A stretch of 63,311 nt of DNA from Anaerolineae bacterium (GTDB lineage: Bacteria; Chloroflexota; Anaerolineae; Aggregatilineales; Phototrophicaceae): contig JAIOHM010000215.1 of the NCBI GenBank assembly GCA_019912965.1, forward strand, positions 1-63,311, given 5' to 3'. Below the pieces are notes generated by a model. That model was not told where the DNA came from. It saw nothing but the letters and a program-made list of their open reading frames with translations, and made no database searches. Within the stretch, counting starts at the first letter, position 1. Every line of letters starts with the position of its first letter. Positions 10,401 to 18,958 of the stretch are shown here, one piece after another. Position numbers and translations under genes: made by a program.

Positions 10401-11180
10401 TTTACAGCGCCCATCCGATGCCATCATACCAGCACGCGAAAGAGTAATAGTGGTTTCCGGCGACAAAATTACATTTGTTCCGCCTGCCAGTGCCATCCGG
10501 CATTCGCCATTTCGGAGCGCTTGCACAGCCAGATGAGTTGCGACCAACGACGAGGAACAGGCTGTATCGACTGAAACACTTGGCCCTTGCAAACCCAACA
10601 CATAAGAAATGCGACCACTGACAACGCTCTGAGCATTTCCGGTCGAGATGTAGACATCCCAATCATCAGGATTTCCCGACGTTATCATGTAGCGATAATC
10701 GCTGTTACAGATGCCTACAAATACACCTGTCGAACTACCACTCAGGTTATCTGGTGCGTAACCTGCGCGCTCCAATGATTCCCATACCACTTCCAACAAA
10801 AGCCGCTGCTGTGGATCCATGCTGATGGCTTCACGTGGGGAAATGCCGAATATTTGTGGTTCAAAACGATCCACATTATCGACAAACCCGCCCCAACGGC
10901 TGGCAATTTTGCCGGGTGCGTTCGGATCAGGGTCATAATAAGCATCTACATCCCAACGGGCAGCAGGTACATCGGTAATCGCATCCACACCATCCCGAAG
11001 AAGCTGCCAGAATTCCTCTGGTGAATTTGCCCCACCGGGGAAACGGCAGGCCATCCCGACAATAGCAATCGGCTCGGCCTTTGCCTGTTCCAGTGCCTCT
11101 ACCTTTTCCTGCAACTCCATTGCCAGCAACATCAACCGCTTGGGCGACATATTGCTAATTCGCTCGTAAAAGTCACTCAT
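4419..11180 (-). CDS. Type I modular PKS 'B', KS-AT-DH-cMT-KR-ACP
   Basis: A 2253-residue single-module synthase. Order: docking helices (about 1-36), KS (Cys208), AT (Ser657 in GHSLG; specificity motif QASH), DH (His958 in HxxxGxxxxP, Asp1127), C-methyltransferase (about 1380-1590, SAM motif LEIGAGTG near 1437, NVLHAT further on), KR (nucleotide motif TGGLGGLG near 1840; catalytic Ser and Tyr1998 present), ACP (Ser2165 in GMDSLMS), and an acidic C-terminal helix. There is no ER. Established family chemistry predicts C2 extension, alpha-methylation from SAM, ketoreduction and dehydration to an alpha-methyl alkene. The KR has LSN where B-type KRs have LDD, so A-type stereochemistry is possible. 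The AT motif QASH is neither malonyl HAFH nor methylmalonyl YASH. The start ATG overlaps the stop of PKS C (ATGA). Confidence 0.97.
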   Translation of the reverse strand: MSDFYERISNMSPKRLMLLAMELQEKVEALEQAKAEPIAIVGMACRFPGGANSPEEFWQLLRDGVDAITDVPAARWDVDAYYDPDPNAPGKIASRWGGFVDNVDRFEPQIFGISPREAISMDPQQRLLLEVVWESLERAGYAPDNLSGSSTGVFVGICNSDYRYMITSGNPDDWDVYISTGNAQSVVSGRISYVLGLQGPSVSVDTACSSSLVATHLAVQALRNGECRMALAGGTNVILSPETTITLSRAGMMASDGRCKAFDAAADGFVRSEGCGVVVLKRLSDAVADGDNVLAIIRGSAINQDGRSNGLTAPNGPSQVAVIRAALENAGLQPEDISYIETHGTGTSLGDPIEVQALGGALGKGHSTDNPLLIGSLKANVGHMEAAAGIGGLIKTVLMLQHGEIPPLLHLHQPNPLIPWEELPISMTQTLTSWTHERRIAGVSSFGFSGTNGHIILETAPATEPTEAQVERSNHILALSARSENALHELAARFHDALLTNADVSVADVAFTVNNGRSLFPYRLSVLAENTQALAARLDAFVSGAEPDGVISGHFQDANPPEVAFLFTGHGSQYVDMGRTLYEMQPVFREAFDQCDALFHNYLDVPLGQIMFTADDADGSMLDNMAYAQPALFALQYALAQLWLSWGVKPALVMGHSLGEYAAAVIAGVFSLADGVKLVAARGRLMNSLPEAGEMWAVFTDEATALEAVKPYPTRVSVAVINGPGSVVISGAKTELAAVLESLKAQGIKSRKLAVAQASHSPMLDPMLNEFEQIASTIEYHQPEIGLVSCLTGKLVAGDEVGSAAYWRRHIRHAVRFADAITSVQENGARVFVEIGPNPTLIGMGQRVIGDDAGVWLPSLREKTSDWEQILQSLGRLYVNGGAVDWRAFDQPYSRHKLMLPTYPFQRERYWIKVSPRRQDAEGALHPLLGTRLESPSLKEIVFETHLNAENPAFLSHHRIFGVVILPSPAYIEMAQAAAQEAFGDQHLYSVENFAIYEALILPEEGANTVQIILSLPESDRAAFQVVSRGKDDDDWKLHVTGSIAFVQPELRQFDQHVGDIQARCEEEIAGSDYYARVFELGLEFGRSFQGISHLWRRDGEALGRIELPEALLREANDYGIHPAFLDACFHLVGAPLAQNDLEIAYLLIGIDSFRLYQQPPAKLWAYTRLSSGGATQETFGGDILLFDDNGVLIAEAAGLQLKRAGREALLQATRQQNDDWFYEVQWQPKAHPNQQFTPRTADFIPDLASIASAGVDNLLRRADENALHLYAELSAELDAVCAVYAVRALESLGVAFHAGNRILPDSLKIIDQHRRLLGRLLGILSQESIIRPAGNTWEVVQTLPELDADEHLKMLVEQYPAFSAEINILSQCGPHLGEILQGKRDPLGLLFPNGSMALTEPLYQDAPFARAYNPVVGDLVGAVIKKLPSDRPLRVLEIGAGTGATTASVLPQLPSDRTEYVFTDLSPLFMAKAEEKFATYSFLRTQLLDIERDPAGQGFMPHAFDVIIAANVLHATADLRRTLVNVKRLLAPGGLLLLLENTAPERWVDLTFGLTEGWWKFTDTDLRPTYPLLTPDNWLGLLSAEDFADAHSIPGVGEQGVLNGQTIIAARTPLAEVAVAQSEQPGKWLIFADNTFGQGAALANALSQRGESTLVVTIGDSYQRIGATSWQIDPASRPDFIHLLDEVGMLNNLPLRGVVYLWGLNLLTADDLAADDLFEASVRNCESVLFITQSLLLGDKSALPALWLVTGGTSDLDVAQSPLWGLGRVIALEHPEVWGGLIELEAPSSVQADSLLTEILHPDGEDQIAYRGAGRQVARLVRTTTTHHPVFLRSDAAYLITGGLGGLGLQVARWMAEHGAGHLVLLGRKGLPPREEWPQIDPESRAAQQTAAVEAIEELGAQVTVIAADSAIEAQMSNLFAQFGNTLPSLRGVIHAAADLSNATIGEMNGDDLRSQFRPKIAGTWILHQLTRTLELDFFILFSSTTALWGSKLLGHYAAANTFLDAFAHYRHGLGLPALSINWGTWEVMRVASTAEQQEVAQSGLSQMPTEVALNVMGDLFGSERAQMVVAAVDWDGLKAVYEARRARPLLEQVTNRKRVKIAQMVSAPKGESELLVQLKIAEPEARRVILTDFVQAEAARVLRVEQTDSVDIHQGLFDMGMDSLMSVELKSRLEAGVGQSLPSTLTFNYPTVADLAGYLEGNIAALKTAEPVPSIAEVAAAMSVAESLPDDIDDFSEDELADLLAKKLGRK

Positions 11181-14100
11181 TTTTTGTTTTTCATCCGCTC
11201 CTGCAACAGTCGATCTACTTCATCGTCTGATAGGTCTTCAATGGATTCAATGACATCCGGCACATTAGCGGGTGCAGCTTCCGCTTCGGCGGTTTGCAGC
11301 GACAACACATCACGAGCCAGATAATCTGCAATAGCCTCAACCGTTGGATAATCGAATACGAGTGTGGCTGGAAGCGAACGTTTTAGCCCCAAACCATTAC
11401 CCACTAAATTACGCAGCTCGACAGCCATCAGCGAGTCCAATCCCATTTCGTTCAACGGAACGCGCTCACCAATTTTCGCGGCGTTCAACCCCATTACCTT
11501 CGCCGCATGAGATTGCACATAGCCCATAAGCAGTGTACGCTGTTTCGCAGGTTTAGCCTCGGCCAGTTGGCTGAGGATTTGTGGCTGTTGTTGCTGTGTT
11601 TCCTGAGCAGCAGTCTGAACCGCTGTTTCAGATTTAACGACCATCTCACTTAGGAATGGTGGAATCTGCTCACCAAATGGGCTTAAAAATTTACCCCAAT
11701 TGATGGGTGACACGCCAACCTGAGCACTGTTACCGCGCATCAACTGTTCCAGCAAATAGATGCCATCTGTCGGGCTGATCGTACCAATGCCCTGTTCACC
11801 TGCACGAGCAGTTACATTACGGTCAACCGCCGCCCCAATTTCACTCCAAGCACCCCAATTGATGCTCAAACCGGGCAGACCAAGTGAACGGCGATGATAA
11901 GCCAGCGCATCCTCAAACGCATTGGCCGCAGCATGGTTAGACTGTCCGGACGAACCCAGCAGCGACGCAACCGAGGAGAACATAACAAAAAACGATAGCC
12001 CCATATGCTGTGTGCGATTATGCAGATACCAAGCGCCGTTGACCTTCGGCCCCATCACATACTGGAAGCGCGGCCATTCCTGATGCAACAGTACACCATC
12101 ATCCAACACACCCGCTGAATGGATAATACCGCGCAGCGGATATCGTGAAGCCTCAATCTCATGTAATGCCCGGTTTACATCTTCTAGCTGAGAAACATCC
12201 CCTTGAATAATCTGCAAATTGACACCGGATGCTTCCAGAGCTTGCAAAGCTGCCTGAGCCATCTCATCAGGCGAACTACGCCCCATCAGCGCCAGATGTT
12301 TCGCGCCTCGTTCAGCCAGCCATTGGGCGACCAGCAGACCCAGACCCCGCAAACCACCGATAACCAAATAGGTGGCATTTTCATCAATTTCACCATCCCA
12401 GCCGTTCTCACGATTCTGGGTGACAATCACCTTGCCAACATGTTTAGCCTGTGACATGTAGCGGAAAGCACTGACCACATTTTCAATTGCAAAGGTTTGA
12501 TAAGGCAAGGGATGGATCAGACCACTTTGCACAGCCTGTACCAAATCCATCATCATCGTTCGAATCAACTGCGGATTATCGCGTGCGTCTGGTGTCCAAT
12601 CAATAATATGATATTGGATACCTCGACCCAACGCCGCAGCCTGTTCCGGCATGAGTAAGCCACTTTTGCCGATTTCAAGAAAGCGCCCGTTATCCGCTAA
12701 CAGGCTCAGGCTTTTGGGAATAAACTCGCCCGCCAGCGAATTCAGTACCAGATCAACACCTTTGCCATTGGTGATTTGCATAATCTGGTCGGCAAAATCA
12801 AGCGAACGCGAGTCCATCACATGCTGAACGCCAAGGGAACGCAGGTATTCACGCTTTTCCTCGCTGCCAGCAGTGGCAAAAATTTCCGCCCCGGCACGTT
12901 GGGCAAGCTGTACCGCCGCCTGCCCCACGCCACCCGCCGCAGCATGGATTAACACGCGCTCACCTGCTTGCATTTTGCCCAGATAATCCAGCGTATAGTA
13001 CGCAGTGATAAACGGAATCAGGAAACCTGCACCGCTGTGGAAGTTAAAATTAATTGGCAATGGTACAGTCAAGATTGCTGGAGCAACAACATGGCTGGCA
13101 AATGCACCGCCTGCCAGCGTCATCACCAGATCACCAACCTGTAAATCCGTCACACCTTCACCAACAGCAGTGATTTCACCCGCGCACTCACCGCCCAATG
13201 GGCCAGCATCACCGGGATACATACCCAGCGTATTCAGTACATCTTTGAAGTTCAATCCAGTGGCATAAACGCGAATTTCAACTTCACCTGCTCCCGGTTG
13301 GCGACGCCCCATAGTCGCAAAACGCAGACTATCCAGTGTGCCCTTCTGACCAATTTCGACTCGCCAGGGTTCACTCGGCAGTACTGAAACCGGGATATTG
13401 CCCAACCCGCTGTGAGCCAAACGCGCTGCGTAGCGTATTCCAGTCCGGAAGGCAATTTGATCTTCAGAATCTGCAAGGTGAATTTCGTCAAAAAGTAGAT
13501 GGGCATCATCATGACTTGCAGGATCGAGATCGAGACGGGTTGGACGCAGTTCAGGGTGTTCCAATGCCACCGTTTTGCCAAAACCCCACAATGGCGACTG
13601 TGCCACCATCAACAATTCTTGACCGATGGCTTGTGCACCGCGTGTTACCAACCACAAACGGGGGGCAGCATCGCTATGGGTTTGCGCCAGCGCCTTCACC
13701 AGATTGAGCGCACTTCCCAAACCAAGATGTTGAGCATCATCCAGATGTTCAATCAACAAATCATCCGGCAGTGCCACATCCAAAGCCCACAAATACACAA
13801 CACCCCGCAGCGACCAATCCCCGCCGCCCGCTTCATTCAGAAGCCGTTGGAAATGTTCAGGGCGGGAGGGGTCAATTTCCCAGATTCCATTAGCGGAAAA
13901 ACCATAATCCTCGCCGGGAACAACCATCGCAACACTTTCACCCGCCGCCCACAACTGCTCCGCCAGCTGACCACCCACCCCGGCATTATCTGCAAAAATC
14001 AGCCAACCGCCCTGTGGTTGAACTACTTCGCCTGCGGCCTTGCGTGAAATCAACACTGCTTCTTCATCAAACGGTGAATCGCCATCGGGAACAGCGGCCA

Positions 14101-17100
14101 CCTCCGCAAAACCAGAATTTGCCAGCAGGTTAAGCCATTCAGACCGATTGAGCAACGCGTAATCCGGGCGGATGTCGCTGTCCACAAACCGCCACCAGCC
14201 ATCGGTCAAGCCAAAGGTTATATCCACCCAACGACGCCGCTGAATCACTTCCAGCATCATGAAAGTACCGCCGGGCGCAAGCACCTGCTGCACATAAGCT
14301 AAAGTTTGGTGAAGATTCGCCGTTGCGTGAATAACATTTGCCGCAAGAATGAGGTCAAACTGCTGCCCTGCTAACCCTTGCGCCGCCGGGTCTTCCTCAA
14401 TATTCAACGTCTGAAAGCGCATGAACGGGTAAACTGCAAATTTTTCTTGCGCCTTCGCCACGAACAAGGCACCAATGTCGGTATAGGTGTAAGTCACTTG
14501 GTCAGCGGGGAGATGTGGCAAAACATGGGAAGTTGTGCCGCCGGTGCCACCACCGATTTCCAAAATACGCAGCATCCGTCCGGCGGGAAGTTGAGCAACC
14601 GCAGCCTTAACCGCTTCCCCAACCATTCCGCTGTAGACATGAGCAGCGGGCGAGTCGCGGTACATCTTTTCGGCCATCGCGCCGCCATCTGGGAACAGCA
14701 GTTGCACCGGATCAACATCGCCCTTTAACGCCCGTGCCAAACCATCACCGCACCAACCTGTAATGGTCAGTTCAGCATGATACGCGGGGTATTCTTCTAA
14801 AAGCGCATCACACAGCAAGCGCGGATCAGTGATTTTACGGACAGCGGCAACCTGCCATCCCGCATCCGTTTTCTGAAGCAAATTGTCTTCCACCAGAATA
14901 TCCAGCAACCGCTTGAACAAAAGCCGCTGTGCTTTTATAATCTTCAGCTTTGCAGCCAAACCATCAGTCGTGAACTGCTCACCCATGCGCGGCTTCCAGC
15001 CAAGCTGTTCAAATGCCTGAAGGATGTAATCGGTACTGAGCTGTTCCAGTTCAGGCAGCAATCCATTGAAGAATACGCCTAAATTATAGTGTTCGGCCAA
15101 AGGCATAAATTGTGGTTCGACCTGAGCAGCAAGCACATTTGGCGCGGGTAGCAAGCCCTCTCCGACGCGAAGTGTTGGCTTCCAGACAACTTCGTACAGC
15201 CAATCCTCATACTTTGCTCCAGCGAACTGGCGCAGCAAATCCGCCCCCGCCCGCTTAAGCGCGATGCCCATAAGTTCCGCCACCACTTGCCCATCAGCAT
15301 CAACCACGCGAATATCGCCGCGCAGCACTTCGCGCCGTCCATCATCCCCAGAACGCAGTTGAGCATAACTCCAAACACTCTTTTCTGGTCGACGATAAAG
15401 CGTAAAACGATCTACACTCAAAGGCAAATACACATCGTCACTGGCAGGAACAGCCCAGGCCAGTGTTTGTAAACAGGCATCCAACAGCGCCGGGTGAATA
15501 TGATAATTGATGGCTTCATTTGCCACAGGTTCCAGCAGTCGGATCTCGCCTAACGCCTCGCCATCCCGCCGCCAGATGCCCACCACACCATGCAAACTGT
15601 CACCAAAGACCATACCACTGTCAGCAAGCCGCTGATAATGAGTTTCTGATGTAATAGTTTCCTCAGCACGCCCCTGAACATCGCGGAGCGAAGGAATTTC
15701 TGCCGCACCACCAGCATTGGCAACCAATGCACCACTGGCATGTAGTTTCCAATCGCTCTCGTTCTCCCCCTGTGTGAAATACTCAAAGTTGTAACGTCCC
15801 ATATCATCCGAGGTAACGATCAACTGCGCGGTACGAGTCTCGCCATCGCTGACCACCAGTGCATCGTGAATGACAAAATCTTCCAGCGAATGCATTCCTT
15901 CGCCGAGCAACACCTTCCCGGCTGCGGTCGCCAGTTCGATATAACCCGTCGCGGGCAGCAACGCCGCACCGTAAATGCGGTGGTCATTCAGGAAAGAGAA
16001 TGTTTCCGGCGTAAATTGATTCTCAAACTGAACAGTTTTCAAAGCCGAACGCAGACGATAACCAAGCAGTGGGTGAATAATATTTTCGCTGGTTTGAGAA
16101 CGTGCTCTTTTCGGCGTTGGCATCCAGTAACGCGCCCGCTGGAAGGGATAAGTTGGCAGTGTGACTTTGCGGCGCGGATAATCGTGGTCAAAACCTTTCC
16201 AATTGATATTCACACCCGCAATGTAGAGTTTGCCGAGGGTATCCAGAACTTGCGACCAGTCATCTTTGCCGGATCGGAGTGATGGCAACCATACACCGGG
16301 ATTCTCTGTACCTTCTACAATGCGTTGCCCCATCCCCAAAAGCGTTGCACCGGGGCCAATTTCGAGGAAAACCTCATAACCCTGTTTTTGGATCGCCTCC
16401 ACCGATGCTGAAAACTGCACCGCTTCCCGGAGATGTTCGCGCCAATAAGCAGGCGTGGAAATTTCTGCGCCAGCAATCTTGCCTGTGCGGTTGGAAAGCA
16501 GTCTCATACGCGGCGGACTAAACTTGATCGTTCCCGCGACACGCTCAAATTCATCCAGAATCGGGTTCATCAACGGCGAATGGAAAGCGTGTGAAACCGT
16601 CAAACGGCGTGACTTCACACCCATAGCTTTAAATTGTTCGATAATCGCCTGTACACGGGTTTCAACGCCGGAAATCACAATATTCTCCGGCCCGTTAATC
16701 GCCGCCAATGAAACTTCATCCGGGTAAGCGGCAATCATCGCACGCACGCGGGCTTCATCCGCAAATACCGCCGCCATCGTGCCGCCAGACGGAAGTGCTC
16801 CCATCAAACGACCACGCGCGGCAATCAACTTCAAGCCATCTTCTAGACTGAACACGCCTGCCAGTACAGCAGCTACATATTCGCCAACACTGTGTCCCAT
16901 AACGATGCCCGGTTCGACACCCCAAGATCGCCAGAGTTGCGCTAATGCATATTCCAGTGCAAACAAAGCGGGCTGTGTGTAGGTGGTTTCATTCAGCAGA
17001 TTGGGGGCATCAGCCACCGGGAACAATACCGAAAACAGCGGTTTTTCCAGACACTGATCTAATACCATAGCACATTGATCGAGTGCCGCGCGGAAAGTGG

Positions 17101-18856
17101 GCTGGGTCTCGTAAAGCTGCTTGCCCATCCCGGCATACTGAGACCCCTGTCCGGTAAACAGGAATGCAATCTTGGGTTTATCAGTTCGTGTCACTATGCC
17201 GCTGATAACTTCCGCGGACTGTCCATCCGAGAAAGCACTCAGTTTCGCATGGATCTCCTGAGCTGAAACACCAAAAACAGCCAGACGATGATCAAATTGC
17301 GCCCGTCCACTGTTACCGGTGTAACACACATCCGCCGGAGGTTGTTCCAGATGAGTCGTCAAATGTTCAGCATAACGTCCAGCTAGTTCACGCAAGGCAT
17401 TTTCGTCCCGCGCGGAGAGCGCCAGAATATGCAGTGGACGTTCAACATCAGCGCGGCGGGTTTCAACTTCCGGAGCGGCTTCGATCAACACATGAGCATT
17501 CGTACCGCTGAAGCCAAATGAACTTACCCCGCCAATCAAACGCCCATCAATGCCTTCCCAAATAGTACGCTGAGTCGGAATGACAAATGGAAACTTGTTC
17601 CAACTAATAAACGGACTAGGTTGGTTCAAATGGAGATGGGGCGGAATTTCCCGGTGTTGAAGCATAAGCACCAGTTTCATCAACCCTGCGATACCTGCTG
17701 CGCCTTCAATATGACCGATATTGGTTTTCACCGAGCCAATTGCCAACTGACGATCCGAGAGTTTGCCACCGCGTAAAGCCTTTGCCAATGCCTGGACTTC
17801 AATCGGGTCGCCCAGCGAAGTACCTGTCCCATGAGTCTCAATATAGCTCACAAGCCCCGGTTCAAGATTCGCACTCGCAAGTGCATCGGCAATCACAGCC
17901 TCCTGCGACGGACCATTAGGGGCAGTTAAGCCGCTGCTGGGGCCATCCTGATTAACGGCTGAACCGCGTATCACGGCAAGCACGGTATCGCCATCGGCTA
18001 AAGCATCCGAAAGCCGTTTCATGACGATCATGCCACAGCCTTCACCCCGCACAAAGCCATCTGCCGATGCATCAAAAGTCTTGCAGCGACCATCAGCCGC
18101 CAGCATCCCGTACTTGGACAGCGCCACATAATTCTCTGGTGACAGAATTAGATTCACCCCGCCCGCAAGTGCCATGCGGCATTCTCCGCCACGTAAACTC
18201 TGTACCCCTAAATGCACAGTCACCAGTGATGATGAACAGGCAGTATCAACGGTGATGCTTGGCCCCTGCAACCCTAGCACATACGATAACCGCCCTGACC
18301 CAACGCTGTGAGCAATGCCAGAAGCATAATAAGCATCCAGCAAGGTGAGATCATTAGCACGCATGAATGTCTGCGCGTAATCATTGCTGGTCATGGCAAC
18401 AAACACACCGGTACGGCTGCCAGAAAGTTGATCGGGAGCTAATCCGGCATTCTCCAACGCCTCCCATGTCACTTCCAGCAAAAGCCGCTGTTGTGGATCC
18501 ATACTGCCAGCTTCGCGTGGAGCAATGCCGAAAAATAGCGGATCGAACTGGTCAACCTGACGGATAAATGCGCCGTGTTGAGCCGACGTTTTGCCGGGTG
18601 TGTTGGGATCGGGATCATAATAAGCAGACACATCCCATCGGTCAGATGGAATTTCAGTTATGGTGTCTACACCATCGCGCAGCAATTGCCAGAATGTTTC
18701 GGGGTTATCTGCGCCGCCGGGAAAGCGGCAGCCCATTCCAACGATGGCGATAGGCTCATGTTTAGCCTTTTCCACCGCTTCAAGTTTCGCCTGCATTTTC
18801 TCCAGCGCCAGATACGCTTGTTTGAGCGGCGAAAGCTGACTCGACTCGTTCGCCAT
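11177..18856 (-). CDS. Type I modular PKS 'C', KS-AT-DH-cMT-ER-KR-ACP (KR Tyr to His)
   Basis: A 2559-residue synthase with the complete set of tailoring domains. The frame is open to 18913, but ATG at 18856 has AGGGAG seven bases upstream and gives the usual docking N-terminus, so it is preferred. Order: docking helices, KS (Cys207), AT (Ser656 in GHSVG, HAFH, malonyl-type), DH (His959, Asp1126), cMT (SAM motif LEIGGGTGG near 1434), ER (about 1835-2142, NADPH motif HAAAGGVG), KR (about 2155-2345), ACP (Ser2475), acidic C-terminal helix. The KR keeps the catalytic Lys and Ser and an LDD motif, but the catalytic Tyr position is His2308 (SNHAAAN). If the KR is active, the module makes an alpha-methyl, fully saturated unit; if not, DH and ER would have no substrate. 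The gene lies 102 bases after PKS D, the largest gap between PKS genes, and that gap contains a hairpin. Confidence 0.96.
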   Translation of the reverse strand: MANESSQLSPLKQAYLALEKMQAKLEAVEKAKHEPIAIVGMGCRFPGGADNPETFWQLLRDGVDTITEIPSDRWDVSAYYDPDPNTPGKTSAQHGAFIRQVDQFDPLFFGIAPREAGSMDPQQRLLLEVTWEALENAGLAPDQLSGSRTGVFVAMTSNDYAQTFMRANDLTLLDAYYASGIAHSVGSGRLSYVLGLQGPSITVDTACSSSLVTVHLGVQSLRGGECRMALAGGVNLILSPENYVALSKYGMLAADGRCKTFDASADGFVRGEGCGMIVMKRLSDALADGDTVLAVIRGSAVNQDGPSSGLTAPNGPSQEAVIADALASANLEPGLVSYIETHGTGTSLGDPIEVQALAKALRGGKLSDRQLAIGSVKTNIGHIEGAAGIAGLMKLVLMLQHREIPPHLHLNQPSPFISWNKFPFVIPTQRTIWEGIDGRLIGGVSSFGFSGTNAHVLIEAAPEVETRRADVERPLHILALSARDENALRELAGRYAEHLTTHLEQPPADVCYTGNSGRAQFDHRLAVFGVSAQEIHAKLSAFSDGQSAEVISGIVTRTDKPKIAFLFTGQGSQYAGMGKQLYETQPTFRAALDQCAMVLDQCLEKPLFSVLFPVADAPNLLNETTYTQPALFALEYALAQLWRSWGVEPGIVMGHSVGEYVAAVLAGVFSLEDGLKLIAARGRLMGALPSGGTMAAVFADEARVRAMIAAYPDEVSLAAINGPENIVISGVETRVQAIIEQFKAMGVKSRRLTVSHAFHSPLMNPILDEFERVAGTIKFSPPRMRLLSNRTGKIAGAEISTPAYWREHLREAVQFSASVEAIQKQGYEVFLEIGPGATLLGMGQRIVEGTENPGVWLPSLRSGKDDWSQVLDTLGKLYIAGVNINWKGFDHDYPRRKVTLPTYPFQRARYWMPTPKRARSQTSENIIHPLLGYRLRSALKTVQFENQFTPETFSFLNDHRIYGAALLPATGYIELATAAGKVLLGEGMHSLEDFVIHDALVVSDGETRTAQLIVTSDDMGRYNFEYFTQGENESDWKLHASGALVANAGGAAEIPSLRDVQGRAEETITSETHYQRLADSGMVFGDSLHGVVGIWRRDGEALGEIRLLEPVANEAINYHIHPALLDACLQTLAWAVPASDDVYLPLSVDRFTLYRRPEKSVWSYAQLRSGDDGRREVLRGDIRVVDADGQVVAELMGIALKRAGADLLRQFAGAKYEDWLYEVVWKPTLRVGEGLLPAPNVLAAQVEPQFMPLAEHYNLGVFFNGLLPELEQLSTDYILQAFEQLGWKPRMGEQFTTDGLAAKLKIIKAQRLLFKRLLDILVEDNLLQKTDAGWQVAAVRKITDPRLLCDALLEEYPAYHAELTITGWCGDGLARALKGDVDPVQLLFPDGGAMAEKMYRDSPAAHVYSGMVGEAVKAAVAQLPAGRMLRILEIGGGTGGTTSHVLPHLPADQVTYTYTDIGALFVAKAQEKFAVYPFMRFQTLNIEEDPAAQGLAGQQFDLILAANVIHATANLHQTLAYVQQVLAPGGTFMMLEVIQRRRWVDITFGLTDGWWRFVDSDIRPDYALLNRSEWLNLLANSGFAEVAAVPDGDSPFDEEAVLISRKAAGEVVQPQGGWLIFADNAGVGGQLAEQLWAAGESVAMVVPGEDYGFSANGIWEIDPSRPEHFQRLLNEAGGGDWSLRGVVYLWALDVALPDDLLIEHLDDAQHLGLGSALNLVKALAQTHSDAAPRLWLVTRGAQAIGQELLMVAQSPLWGFGKTVALEHPELRPTRLDLDPASHDDAHLLFDEIHLADSEDQIAFRTGIRYAARLAHSGLGNIPVSVLPSEPWRVEIGQKGTLDSLRFATMGRRQPGAGEVEIRVYATGLNFKDVLNTLGMYPGDAGPLGGECAGEITAVGEGVTDLQVGDLVMTLAGGAFASHVVAPAILTVPLPINFNFHSGAGFLIPFITAYYTLDYLGKMQAGERVLIHAAAGGVGQAAVQLAQRAGAEIFATAGSEEKREYLRSLGVQHVMDSRSLDFADQIMQITNGKGVDLVLNSLAGEFIPKSLSLLADNGRFLEIGKSGLLMPEQAAALGRGIQYHIIDWTPDARDNPQLIRTMMMDLVQAVQSGLIHPLPYQTFAIENVVSAFRYMSQAKHVGKVIVTQNRENGWDGEIDENATYLVIGGLRGLGLLVAQWLAERGAKHLALMGRSSPDEMAQAALQALEASGVNLQIIQGDVSQLEDVNRALHEIEASRYPLRGIIHSAGVLDDGVLLHQEWPRFQYVMGPKVNGAWYLHNRTQHMGLSFFVMFSSVASLLGSSGQSNHAAANAFEDALAYHRRSLGLPGLSINWGAWSEIGAAVDRNVTARAGEQGIGTISPTDGIYLLEQLMRGNSAQVGVSPINWGKFLSPFGEQIPPFLSEMVVKSETAVQTAAQETQQQQPQILSQLAEAKPAKQRTLLMGYVQSHAAKVMGLNAAKIGERVPLNEMGLDSLMAVELRNLVGNGLGLKRSLPATLVFDYPTVEAIADYLARDVLSLQTAEAEAAPANVPDVIESIEDLSDDEVDRLLQERMKNKK

Positions 18857-18901
18857 GAATGATCTCCCTGGATTCGTTGGTTTGTTGACTGCAATACAAA
18901 C

Positions 18902-18924
18902 ACAGAAGGGCAAACGCCCTCTGT
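18902..18924 (-). other. Hairpin in the PKS D-C intergenic gap
   Basis: An imperfect inverted repeat with nine base pairs, one bulged A and a four-base loop lies between the PKS D stop (18959) and the PKS C start (18856). It is not followed by a run of T on the minus strand, so it does not look like a strong intrinsic terminator. It could be a leaky attenuator, an RNA-processing site, or chance. Confidence 0.4.
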
Positions 18925-18958
18925 TATTCTAACGATATTTTCATGTTAGTGCTTTGGC

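Noticed and set aside
4419..11180. Possible ER domain in PKS B
   Set aside because: The sequence between cMT and KR is the KR structural half; no HAAAGGVG-type NADPH motif or ER N-terminus is present.
18857..18913. Longer PKS C reading frame starting at 18913
   Set aside because: The extra 19 residues lie in the intergenic gap, partly in the region of the hairpin, have no ribosome binding site, and the ATG at 18856 has a good one and gives the standard docking N-terminus.
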